A stretch of DNA of 64,000 nucleotides from Arthrobacter sp. StoSoilB22. Lineage in GTDB: Bacteria; Actinomycetota; Actinomycetes; Actinomycetales; Micrococcaceae. Below the pieces are notes generated by a model. That model worked only from the letters and a program-made list of their open reading frames with translations. It was not told where the DNA came from and did no database searches. This document shows, piece after piece, positions 50,367 to 58,435 of this stretch. Position 1 is the first letter of the stretch. Every line of letters begins with the position of its first letter. The stretch spans positions 3,224,001 through 3,288,000 of the forward strand of contig NZ_AP024652.1 in NCBI RefSeq assembly GCF_019977315.1, read 5' to 3'. The position numbers and the translations under genes are program-made.

Positions 50367-50438
50367 AGCCCCCCACCGGAATCGATCCGGTGACCTCGTT
50401 CTTACCAAGAACGCGCTCTACCACTGAGCTAGGGGGGC
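50367..50438 (-). tRNA. tRNA-Thr (GGT anticodon)
   Basis: 72 nt: acceptor GCCCCCC/GGGGGGC, D-arm GCTCAGTGGTAGAGC, anticodon loop TTGGTAA (GGT), T-arm CCGGA-TCGATTC-type loop. Discriminator T; CCA not encoded. Confidence 0.95.
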
Positions 50439-50567
50439 AACGAGTAAATACTCTACCGGACGTTTTCGGAAGCTACAAATCGGCGAAAAAACGCGAAAAG
50501 ACAGCGCCGACACAATTTGCGAAGACGCTCAATCCTTGATCTATTTTCGGCTTCAAACAGCCAAGCT

Positions 50568-50866
50568 TCAGGGCAACCGGAGCACCTGTCCAGGGTAGAT
50601 CCGGTCCGGATTTGGCACCGTATCCGCGTTGGCGGCAATCAGGGAACCAAGGTCCACCCATACAGCGCGGCGATCCCGTTCATGGTGTCACCCTGCTCCA
50701 CCACAACCTCAGTGGCCCGCGGCGCCACTGGACCTGGCTGTCCGGCCCCCGTAGCGGCCGCCTGCGCTGCTGCAGCGTCCGCGGCCGCGGGAACCCGCCT
50801 CATGGGAAATTCCCGCCGCACAGTGGCGCGCACAGCCACCAGGACCCGGAGGTAAGCGTTAAACAC
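50568..50866 (-). pseudogene. LysM-domain protein gene, broken by a one-base frameshift
   Basis: From a GTG at 50866 the minus strand reads an Ala-rich N-terminus, then TEVVVEQGDTMNGIAALYG, the first half of a LysM domain, and hits a stop. In the other frame the second half follows at once: VDLGSLIAANADTVPNPDRI and then YPGQVLRLP plus a stop at 50568. The join is at 50657-50658, where one base is missing. LysM binds peptidoglycan. Either the gene is inactivated or the assembly has a 1-base error. The GTG sits against a terminator, so the true start may be another codon (for example ATG at 50803). Confidence 0.75.
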
Positions 50867-50900
50867 GTCAGGGGGCCGGCTCGATAGCCGACCCCCTGAC
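50867..50900 (-). terminator. Hairpin after the helicase gene
   Basis: GTCAGGGGGCCGGC and GCCGACCCCCTGAC (one mismatch) form a 14-bp stem around a 6-nt loop, 36 nt past the helicase stop. No T run. Confidence 0.7.
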
Positions 50901-50911
50901 GGGAACTACTT

Positions 50912-50946
50912 AGTGTTTACCACTTGCGAAAGTGTTTACCACTTGC
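50912..50946. repeat. Tandem 19-bp duplication at the helicase stop codon
   Basis: AGTGTTTACCACTTGC occurs at 50912-50927 and 50931-50946. The second copy includes the last codons and stop (KGKW end) of the helicase; the first copy lies just downstream and repeats them. Confidence 0.9.
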
Positions 50947-53101
50947 CCTTGCGGTTGAAATCGCGGTGTCCGCCTTCGCCGCCACTGCGGGGCTTGCGTG
51001 CACCATCACCGTGGCCGCCGAAGCGGGATCCGCTGGCCTGGCCGCGATCGCGGTCGCCGAAGCTGCCTGCGGTCCGCTCGGAGCGGTCGCTGTAGGAGCG
51101 GCCACCGCGGTCAGCGGAGGTACGCTCGCCGTCGGACTTACGGAAGTCCTTCTTGAAGCCGCCGGAACCCTTGAAGTTTCCGCCACCGCGGTTTTCGCGG
51201 TCGCCGTAGCCACCGCGTCCGCCAGCGCCGCCACCGGAGTAGCCGCCGCGCTCGCTGTTGGGCCTGCGGCCGTTATCCAGCTCAAGGTTGATCAGCTCAC
51301 CACCGATGCGGGTGCGGGACAATGCACGCAACTGATCGGCGCTCAGGTCTGCCGGGAGCTCCACCAAGGAGTGGTCCGAGCGGATATCGATGCCGCCGAT
51401 CTGTGCGGAGGAGATGCCGCCTTCGTTGGCAATGGCGCCTACGATCGAACCCGGCATGACACGCTGGCGGCGTCCCACGGAGATACGGTAGGTGGCGTTG
51501 CCCTCGGTCAGCGCGCGGGTCGGCCCACGTGAGCCGAAGCCATCCTTGGAGCGCTCACGCTTCTGGTACTCGGGAGCTGCAGGCAGTTCCTTCACCAACA
51601 GAGGCTGTCCACCCTGCGCCATGACGGCCAGGGCTGCAGCGATCTCAGAGGCCGGAACGTTGTGCTCTTCCTCGTAGGAGGAGATGAGGTCGCGGAACGC
51701 GGCAACGTCTTCGGATGCGAGGGTCTCCGTAATGCGCTCTGCGAACTTGCCCAGACGCAGGGTGTTCACAGTCTCGGCAGTAGGAAGGTGCATCTGCTCA
51801 ACCGGCTGACGCGTCGCCTTTTCGATGGAACGCAGCAAGTACTTCTCACGCGGCGTCATGAAGAGGATAGCGTCACCCGAACGACCCGCACGGCCCGTGC
51901 GGCCGATGCGGTGAACGTAGGACTCGGTGTCGTGAGGGATGTCGTAGTTGATCACATGGCTGATGCGCTCAACGTCAAGGCCACGGGCGGCGACATCGGT
52001 AGCAACCAGGATGTCAATGCGGCCTTCCTTCAGCGCGTCAACAGTGCGTTCGCGCTGCTGCTGCGGGATGTCGCCGTTGATGGCGGCAGCCTGGAAACCG
52101 CGGGACTTCAACTTGTCGGCGAGGTCCTCGGTAGCCATCTTGGTGCGCACGAAGGCGATAACGCCGTCGAACTCTTCAACTTCGAGGATGCGGGTCAGGG
52201 CGTCCAGCTTGTGCGGGCCCATGACCTGCAGGTAGCGCTGCTTGGTGTTGGCACCGGTGGTGGTCTTGGACTTCACCGAGATCTCAGCCGGGTTGTTCAG
52301 GTACTGCTTGGACATGCGGCGGATCTGGCCCGGCATGGTGGCGGAGAACAACGCAACCTGACGGGTATCAGGGGTCTGCTGGAAGATCTGCTCAACGTCA
52401 TCGGCAAAGCCCATGCGCAGCATCTCGTCAGCTTCGTCCAGCACCAGGTACTGGAGCTCGGAGAGGTCCAATGAACCCTTGGCGATGTGGTCAATCACGC
52501 GGCCGGGGGTACCGACAACTACCTGTGCACCGCGGCGCAGCCCGGCCAGCTGTGGGCCGTAAGCGGAGCCACCGTACACCGGGAGGACGGTGAAATCGTC
52601 AATGTGCTTGGCGTAGGAAGTGAATGCCTCAGCAACCTGGAGGGCCAGTTCACGCGTCGGAGCCAGGACAAGCGCCTGGGTCTTGCGGGACGGGCCGTTG
52701 AGGTCGTGGAGTTCAGCCAGGCGGGACAGGGCAGGAACGGCGAATGCCGCGGTCTTGCCGGTACCGGTCTGGGCGAGGCCTACGACGTCGCGGCCTTCGA
52801 GCAGCAACGGAATGGTGGCTGCCTGGATGGGGGACGGCTTCTCATAGCCGACATCCTGCAGGGCGGCCAGGACGCGTCCATCGATGCCAAGATCGACGAA
52901 CTTGACGCCTTCTTCGTCCTCGTCCTCTGCCTTGGGGGCAGGAGCTTCGGTGAAGGCGGGGGCTGCAGTCTCAGCTGCAGGAGTCTCGACGGGGGCAGCG
53001 GCAGCAGCCGGTGCTTCAGCTTCGGCGGGTGCGGAGGTCTCAGCTACAGCAGCGGACTCGGCGGTCTGGGCGTCGAAGTTTTCGTTGAGATTTTCGGTCA
53101 T
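50936..53101 (-). CDS. deaD: DEAD-box RNA helicase, CsdA/DeaD type
   Basis: 721 aa from the ATG at 53101 with GAGGAA upstream. N-terminal ~80 residues are Ala/Glu/Pro-rich. Helicase motifs: Q motif and KPSPIQAATIPLLL, I AQTGTGKTAAF, Ia PTRELALQ, Ib TPGRVIDH, II VLDEADEML, III FSATMP, V ATDVAARGLD, VI HRIGRTGRAGRSG. After it comes a DbpA-like RNA-binding domain (YRISVGRRQRVMPGSIVGAIANEGGISSAQIGGIDIRSDHSLVEL) and a Gly/Arg/Asp-rich tail. Members unwind structured RNA during ribosome assembly and cold adaptation. Confidence 0.95.
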   Translation of the reverse strand: MTENLNENFDAQTAESAAVAETSAPAEAEAPAAAAAPVETPAAETAAPAFTEAPAPKAEDEDEEGVKFVDLGIDGRVLAALQDVGYEKPSPIQAATIPLLLEGRDVVGLAQTGTGKTAAFAVPALSRLAELHDLNGPSRKTQALVLAPTRELALQVAEAFTSYAKHIDDFTVLPVYGGSAYGPQLAGLRRGAQVVVGTPGRVIDHIAKGSLDLSELQYLVLDEADEMLRMGFADDVEQIFQQTPDTRQVALFSATMPGQIRRMSKQYLNNPAEISVKSKTTTGANTKQRYLQVMGPHKLDALTRILEVEEFDGVIAFVRTKMATEDLADKLKSRGFQAAAINGDIPQQQRERTVDALKEGRIDILVATDVAARGLDVERISHVINYDIPHDTESYVHRIGRTGRAGRSGDAILFMTPREKYLLRSIEKATRQPVEQMHLPTAETVNTLRLGKFAERITETLASEDVAAFRDLISSYEEEHNVPASEIAAALAVMAQGGQPLLVKELPAAPEYQKRERSKDGFGSRGPTRALTEGNATYRISVGRRQRVMPGSIVGAIANEGGISSAQIGGIDIRSDHSLVELPADLSADQLRALSRTRIGGELINLELDNGRRPNSERGGYSGGGAGGRGGYGDRENRGGGNFKGSGGFKKDFRKSDGERTSADRGGRSYSDRSERTAGSFGDRDRGQASGSRFGGHGDGARKPRSGGEGGHRDFNRKGKW

Positions 53102-53495
53102 AGGGGGAAATTCCTCATCCATAGGGCAGTCGGCGCGGCCCGGTTGGGCTTGGCCGCATTACTCGTCGCGAGAAACAGGAAAGGTGCCCTGTTTGTCGCA
53201 AGAAGTCCGGCGCTATCGCAATCCCATGGCAGGACTTCCCGCTGCATCTCTTGGCTGCTATCCCAGCAGTCTGTACAGCGTTTTCTTTAGCCGGCTCTCC
53301 CTATGAAAATGCCCACACACATTTGCGGGCCCCAACACTTACCAGTCCTGCCTCAAGAATTGGGCAGGATAAAGGGATTTCCGGAGTGGGGGATATTTCA
53401 AGTGTAGGGCACGCAGGCCCATCAGCGCGACCCGAGGGAGCACAAGGGCGGGGTGAGCTTGTTCACACCCGGATCTACGGCCACACGGTGGGGAC
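53102..53495 (-). other. Long leader region of the helicase gene (394 bp, no gene)
   Basis: No coding frame is supported. A hairpin lies at 53168-53199: GCGAG-AAACAGG pairs with CCTGTTT-G-TCGC. The region is rich in short stems and has no clear promoter that I could place. Cold-shock helicases such as csdA usually carry long structured 5' leaders, so it is probably the regulatory leader. Confidence 0.5.
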
Positions 53496-54152
53496 CTAGA
53501 GTCCGTTTCTGCGCAGGACCTTTTCGAAGACGGGGTGGTAGTCCTCCTGCAATCGGATCTCGCCGTCGGCATCGGCATCGAGCAGGATCTGGACCAGTTC
53601 CGGAGTGGGCTCACTAAACCACTGACCCACGGTAATTCCGTGCCGGGGGACGAAAGTGCGGTGGATATGATCCCCCGCGGAAATGGTGCCTGTCTTGATC
53701 ACCCGAAGGTAGGCGCCAACCCGGCCGGCCTGCGTGAAACGCTTCACCCATTGCGGCTCACCGATCACCCGTTGGAAGGTGGCGCACGGAACCCGTGGTG
53801 AGGTGACTTCCAGCTCCACATCCAAACCGATCTTCCAACGTTCGCCAATGACAGCCCCGGTGGTTTCGATGCCGGTGACGCGCAGGTTCTCGCCGAAAAT
53901 TCCGGCTGGCATCTCCCGCTGCAGCTCACCTGACCAATAGTCAGCATCAGCCTGCGAATACGCGTACAGAGCCTGGTCCTCCCCGCCGTGATCAACCCGG
54001 TTTGCCTGCACATCGCCATGCAGTCCGAGTCTGTGGACCTTAACCGGCCCCTCCACGGGGCGCTTGTCCATGCCGGTGACGCCCACGCTCCCCTCGGGGT
54101 CGGGCAGCAACTGGTGCACACGGCAGACGGCAAGGAGGGATGCGGTGTTCAT
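53496..54152 (-). CDS. MOSC-domain protein (YiiM-like)
   Basis: 218 aa from the ATG at 54152. MOSC block: HRLGLHGDVQANRVDHGGEDQALYAYSQADADYW, GIFGENLRVTGIE, and the conserved cysteine in TSPRVPCATFQRVIG that would bind the molybdenum cofactor sulfur. A C-terminal extension follows (GITVGQWFSEPTPELVQILLDADADGEIRLQEDYHPVFEKVL). YiiM proteins reduce hydroxylated purines with Moco. Partner reductase is not nearby. Confidence 0.9.
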   Translation of the reverse strand: MNTASLLAVCRVHQLLPDPEGSVGVTGMDKRPVEGPVKVHRLGLHGDVQANRVDHGGEDQALYAYSQADADYWSGELQREMPAGIFGENLRVTGIETTGAVIGERWKIGLDVELEVTSPRVPCATFQRVIGEPQWVKRFTQAGRVGAYLRVIKTGTISAGDHIHRTFVPRHGITVGQWFSEPTPELVQILLDADADGEIRLQEDYHPVFEKVLRRNGL

Positions 54153-54184
54153 GGACAACAGTGTACGGACGCAAGGGGCCAGGA

Positions 54185-54859
54185 TTAAGGATCGAAACGG
54201 TAGCCCATGCCCGCTTCCGTGTGAAGGTGCCTGGGTTCGGCAGGATCCCGCTCCAACTTCCGCCGAAGCTGGGCAATATATACGCGCAAATACTGCGTTT
54301 CCTTCGCATACGCCTGCCCCCACACCTGGGTGAGGATCTGCTGCTGGCTCACCAGCTTCCCCTTATTACGGACCAGCAGCTCCAGGATGTTCCACTCCGT
54401 GGGTGTCAGGCGCACTTCCGCGCCATCCTTGATGATCTTCTTGCCAGCCAGGTCCACCATGAAGTCCGTGGTGGCCAGTGTTGGTTCCTCATGTTCGGTA
54501 ACAACCCGGCGCGAGGCGACCCGAAGCCGCGCAAGCAGCTCATCCAAACCGAAGGGCTTGGTGACGTAGTCGTCCGCACCGGCGTCGAGCGCTTCTACCT
54601 TGTCCTCAGAGGCGTGCCGCGCGGACAGCACAATGATTGGCATGCTGCTCCACCCGCGAATGCGACGAATGATCTCCACTCCGTCCATGTCCGGCAACCC
54701 GAGGTCCAGCACCACAATCTCCACTGGTTGCTTGGCCGCAGCCTGCAAGGCCTCGGCACCGGTGCCGACGGTCAGCGCCTGATAGCCATGCGCTTGGAGG
54801 GTCACCTGCATGGCGCGGGCAATACGGGCTTCATCCTCAACAATGAGCACCAGCGTCAT
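54185..54859 (-). CDS. kdpE: KdpE-like response regulator
   Basis: 224 aa from the ATG at 54859. Receiver VLIVEDEARIARAMQVTLQAHGY with phospho-acceptor D52 in EIVVLDLGLPDMDG and the Lys in DDYVTKPFGLDELLARL. Winged helix: VRLTPTEWNILELLVRNKGKLVSQQQILTQVWGQAYAKETQYLRVYIAQLRRKLE is a KdpE hallmark. The start overlaps the kinase stop (ATGA). No kdpFABC genes are in this window. Confidence 0.93.
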   Translation of the reverse strand: MTLVLIVEDEARIARAMQVTLQAHGYQALTVGTGAEALQAAAKQPVEIVVLDLGLPDMDGVEIIRRIRGWSSMPIIVLSARHASEDKVEALDAGADDYVTKPFGLDELLARLRVASRRVVTEHEEPTLATTDFMVDLAGKKIIKDGAEVRLTPTEWNILELLVRNKGKLVSQQQILTQVWGQAYAKETQYLRVYIAQLRRKLERDPAEPRHLHTEAGMGYRFDP

Positions 54860-56376
54860 TGCGCACCCCCGGTCCACAGCGGCAACGTGACCACCATGGT
54901 CAGGCCACCGCCCGGCGTCGGCTCCGCAGCAAGCCTGCCGCCCATGGCTTCACTGAAGCCCTTCGCCACAGCCAGGCCCAATCCGATCCCGCCACCGGCG
55001 CTGATCCCGCCTGCAGGCGACTGCGATGGGGAATCACCAAAGCGTTGAAACGGCTGGAATATATCCACCACTTCCTTATGCCCCACTCCCCCGCCGTGAT
55101 CGATGATTCTCAGTTCGCTGGCGGGCCGGTCCCCCAGGGTGATGCCCTCTCCGGCACGGGCCGTCAGGACCACATCGGACTCCGGCGCATACTTCATGGC
55201 GTTCTCCACAATGTTGGCCACCACCCGTTCAAGCATCCCGGCGTCGGCCTGCACCGGGGGAAGATTGGGCGGCAATTCATTGCGCAGCCGTTCCCTGGGG
55301 ACCCCCCGTAGCGCCTGCGGCAACACCTCAGCCCACACAATGCCCGTCAGCAGCGGATTGACCGCGTCAGCCGTAATGCGCGACATGTCCAGGAGGTTGT
55401 CCACCAAATGGTCCAAGCGGTCGGCGTACTCTTCGATGGTCTCCAGCAACTCGCGTTCCACGTCGGGAGGAAATGTCACGTCCTCCTGGCGCAGGCTGCT
55501 GACAGCGAGCTTAATCCCGGCCAAAGGAGTCCGGAGGTCATGGGAGACGGCGCGCAGGATGGAGGTCCGCATCTTGTTGCCTTCAGCCAACCTCACGTTG
55601 TCCCTCCGGCTTTTCACCAACTGTTGCCGATCCCGGACAGCCACAACAAAAGCCCCGAAGGCGGCCAGCATCCGTTGCTGGTGGGCTGACAACGGTCCGC
55701 CGCGCAGCAGCAACGTGTAATGGGGATCGACGACGGCGGCATGGTCTGCGGCGGCATGGGTCACCGGCGGATTCGGGCCGGCACCCGCCAGGACCCGCCA
55801 CTCCGGCGTCGAACCGGCTGACGCGCCCTGCTGCGATGAACCCAGTAGCGTCACCGCTTCCATTCCCAAATTGCTGCGCACTTTCTCAAGGAAGGACTCC
55901 AGGCTCCCATCAGAGCTCAGGATGCGCAGGGCGAGCTCACTCAAGGCCGTGGCCTCTGCCCCAGAGCGCGCTGCCTCCTGCGCCCTGCGGCTGGCAAGGC
56001 CCACCGCGAGCGCAACCCCGCAGGCCACCGCAAGGAAAACCACCAACGTAAACAAGGTGGTGGGATCGGCGATGGAGAGGGACCCCACCGGATCCGCGGA
56101 GAAGTAGTTAAGGAGGAAGCTGCCCAGCACCGCGGCCACCACCGCCGGCCACAAACCACCAATGGCCGCCACCGCAACAGCTACAGCCAGTTGCAACAGC
56201 ATGATGATCGCGAAGTTGCGGAAGCCAAGGACAGTGACCATGAGTTCAATGCCTGGCGGCAACACAACAGCCAACACCAGGCCCGTGATCACCCGGGCGG
56301 TGCCGATGCCGCGGATCGGCGGGAGCCGCAGCAGCACGCCGTCGTCGCCGTTGCTGTTTGCTTCAGGTCCCGCCAT
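54856..56376 (-). CDS. KdpD-like sensor kinase lacking the N-terminal KdpD/USP domains
   Basis: 506 aa from the ATG at 56376 (AAGGA upstream; full KdpD is ~900 aa). It starts with the four-helix DUF4118 part (ITGLVLAVVLPPGIELMVTVLG, LQLAVAVAVAAIGGLWPAVVAAVLGSFLLNYFFS-like), a GAF-like linker, then the kinase: H-box ILRAVSHDLRTPLAGIKLAVSSL, N-box NIVENAMKYAPES, G1 IIDHGGGVGHKEV and G2 GGIGLGLAVAKGFSEAMGGRL. The ATP-binding regulatory domain (Walker A) and USP domain of KdpD are missing. Forms a coupled two-component system with the downstream regulator. Confidence 0.92.
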   Translation of the reverse strand: MAGPEANSNGDDGVLLRLPPIRGIGTARVITGLVLAVVLPPGIELMVTVLGFRNFAIIMLLQLAVAVAVAAIGGLWPAVVAAVLGSFLLNYFSADPVGSLSIADPTTLFTLVVFLAVACGVALAVGLASRRAQEAARSGAEATALSELALRILSSDGSLESFLEKVRSNLGMEAVTLLGSSQQGASAGSTPEWRVLAGAGPNPPVTHAAADHAAVVDPHYTLLLRGGPLSAHQQRMLAAFGAFVVAVRDRQQLVKSRRDNVRLAEGNKMRTSILRAVSHDLRTPLAGIKLAVSSLRQEDVTFPPDVERELLETIEEYADRLDHLVDNLLDMSRITADAVNPLLTGIVWAEVLPQALRGVPRERLRNELPPNLPPVQADAGMLERVVANIVENAMKYAPESDVVLTARAGEGITLGDRPASELRIIDHGGGVGHKEVVDIFQPFQRFGDSPSQSPAGGISAGGGIGLGLAVAKGFSEAMGGRLAAEPTPGGGLTMVVTLPLWTGGAQ

Positions 56377-56528
56377 GGCTACATCCTTACATGCTTCCAA
56401 ACATGGGGACTTATCCCCATTCACGGCCGTCACCCGTGCCTGCGCGGCGCACAGGGACTAGGCTTGCTCTGAGTATTCTGGTCCGGCGTGGCGCCGGACA
56501 CTTCAACGGTCTATCCAGGGGGATATAC

Positions 56529-57227
56529 ATGGGCCCGAATGACAGCCCTGACGCAGCCGGCAACAACGGCGGCAGCAGGGACAACAACGGCGACTTTGCG
56601 GCGGGCAACAATCCGCCCAAGCCTCCTCCGTGGCAGGTACCCAAGCCCGAGCTCCACCCTGAGCTGTTCACGCCCGTCGAGAAAGAACCGGCGCAGGGCA
56701 GCACCGGCAAGCGCAGGAAAAAGCCCGCCGGGGCACCCCAGCCTGGGGCTGGAGCACCCAAGCCCGGCCAACCCCTCCCCGTGGTTGACCCCTTCGCTAA
56801 AGAACGCGAGCGCGGTGAGGCCGAGGCGGCCAAGAAGAAGAAGCGCTCGCATCGCCGCACCCTGGTGGTGGGTCTGGGTGTGACTGCCCTCCTGGCCGGA
56901 ACCATCACTGCGATTGTGGCCAGCAACAAGGAGGAAGCTGACTACGCACAGGTCTGTTTCAATGAGGAAACCGGCGAGCGCGTTGATGACAACCAGTGCG
57001 ACAACAGCAGTTCGGCGGGCCGCAGTTCAGGGGTATACGCCTGGTACTTCTATTCCCGCGGGGCCAGCGTGCCTGCCGTGGGCCAAAACCGCAGCTCCTA
57101 CCCGAGCTACACCAAGAATGTGCCCACGGACGCCAAGGCTTCCAAGGGGTACAGCACCAAGGGCGGCACGGTCAGCCGCGGCGGCTTTGGCAGCAGCTCC
57201 AAAAGCGGCGGAAGCTCGGGGGGCTAG
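56529..57227 (+). CDS. YgiB-like protein (DUF1190-type), partner of the YgiC-like ligase
   Basis: 232 aa from the ATG at 56529. A Pro/Lys/Asn-rich cytoplasmic part (~115 residues) leads to one membrane helix (TLVVGLGVTALLAGTITAIVAS), then a short exported domain with Cys in VCFNEETGERVDDNQCDNS and a Ser/Gly-rich tail ending TVSRGGFGSSSKSGGSSGG. This tail and the position just upstream of a YgiC homologue match E. coli YgiB. Function unknown. The next gene starts 2 nt after the stop. Confidence 0.75.
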   Translation: MGPNDSPDAAGNNGGSRDNNGDFAAGNNPPKPPPWQVPKPELHPELFTPVEKEPAQGSTGKRRKKPAGAPQPGAGAPKPGQPLPVVDPFAKERERGEAEAAKKKKRSHRRTLVVGLGVTALLAGTITAIVASNKEEADYAQVCFNEETGERVDDNQCDNSSSAGRSSGVYAWYFYSRGASVPAVGQNRSSYPSYTKNVPTDAKASKGYSTKGGTVSRGGFGSSSKSGGSSGG

Positions 57228-57229
57228 GC

Positions 57230-58435
57230 GTGCGTCGACTCCCCTCCGAGCCCAGGCCGGACTGGAAGCAGAAGATCGAAGAACAGGGCCTGGTATTTTC
57301 CACTACCACCATGCCCGATGGCCGGAACATCGAGTACTGGAACGAATCGGCCTATTACGAATTCACCGAAGACGAGGTGGAAACCCTCGAGAAAACCGCC
57401 GAGGACATGCACATCATGTGCTTGGAGGCGGCGAAGTACCTCGCCACCGGGGCCATGGGCGATATCGGCATCGGGCGGCAGGCTCTGGAATTGGCCGGGG
57501 AGTCGCTGCAGGCCGGCGACATGGATATTTACGGTCGCTTCGACTTCATCTATGACGGCAAGGGTGGTCCGGCCAAGATGCTGGAGTACAACGCCGATAC
57601 CCCTACCGGGCTGATCGAGGCTTCCGTGGCTCAGTGGTTCTGGCTGCAGGACGTCTTCCCGGAGAAGGACCAGTGGAACGGAATCCATGAGGCCCTGATC
57701 CGTCAGTGGAAGAAGCTGCAGTTCCGCACCGGCATGAGCACCTTGCATGTTGCCCACTCCGAGGCGGAGGAATCCGGCGAGGACTGGATGACGGCGGCGT
57801 ACATGCGGGATGTTGCAAGCCAGGGCGGTTGGACCACCATCGGGATCAATATGTCCGATATTGGCTGGGACCCCAACCTGAACCGGTTCGTGGACCTGGA
57901 CAACTTCATGATCAGCACCATGTTCAAGCTGTACCCGTGGGAACTGATGATGAAGGAACCCTTCGGACACCGCCTCCTTCAGCGCGCCCACAACCCACGC
58001 TGGGTTGAGCCGGCGTGGAAGATGCTGTTGTCCAACAAAGCCCTGCTGGCTGCGCTGTGGCACCTCTACCCCAATCATGAGAACCTGCTGCCTGCCTACC
58101 TCGGCGATCCCGGTCCTCTCAAGGAATGGGTGGCCAAGCCGCTGCATGGACGCGAGGGCGACAACATTCGCATTCACGCCCCCGGCATCGAAATCCAACA
58201 GCCAGGGGGTTATGGTCGCGAAGGCTGGTGTTTCCAGCAGTACCACTCCCTTCCCGACTTCGACGGCAACCATCCTGTCCTGGGCCTGTGGGTAGTGGAT
58301 GGCGAATCCGTGGGCTGCGGAATCCGCGAATCAGACGGACCCATCACGGACTATTTCTGCCGCTTTGTCCCCAATACCATTGACGCCCCGGCGCCCATCG
58401 CGCCCCCTGCTACTGCCTACGGAGCTGCACTATGA
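57230..58435 (+). CDS. Glutathionylspermidine-synthetase-fold ATP-grasp ligase (YgiC/YjfC-like)
   Basis: 401 aa from a GTG. It lacks the amidase half of GspS. Conserved ligase blocks: IYGRFDFIYDGKGGPAKMLEYNADTPTGLIEAS (substrate/Mg site), VDLDNFMISTMFKLYPWELMMKEPFG, ALWHLYPNHENLLPAYL, GYGREGWCFQQYHSLPDFDGNHPVLGLWVVDGESVGCGIRESDGPITDYFCRFVP. ATP-grasp enzymes join a carboxylate to an amine. As the host makes mycothiol, classic glutathionylspermidine is unlikely; the substrate is probably another amine or peptide. It overlaps the APC permease by 4 nt. Confidence 0.85.
   Translation: MRRLPSEPRPDWKQKIEEQGLVFSTTTMPDGRNIEYWNESAYYEFTEDEVETLEKTAEDMHIMCLEAAKYLATGAMGDIGIGRQALELAGESLQAGDMDIYGRFDFIYDGKGGPAKMLEYNADTPTGLIEASVAQWFWLQDVFPEKDQWNGIHEALIRQWKKLQFRTGMSTLHVAHSEAEESGEDWMTAAYMRDVASQGGWTTIGINMSDIGWDPNLNRFVDLDNFMISTMFKLYPWELMMKEPFGHRLLQRAHNPRWVEPAWKMLLSNKALLAALWHLYPNHENLLPAYLGDPGPLKEWVAKPLHGREGDNIRIHAPGIEIQQPGGYGREGWCFQQYHSLPDFDGNHPVLGLWVVDGESVGCGIRESDGPITDYFCRFVPNTIDAPAPIAPPATAYGAAL

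Noticed and set aside
57230..58435. True bifunctional glutathionylspermidine synthetase/amidase
   Set aside because: The protein is only ~400 aa and lacks the N-terminal amidase domain with its catalytic Cys.
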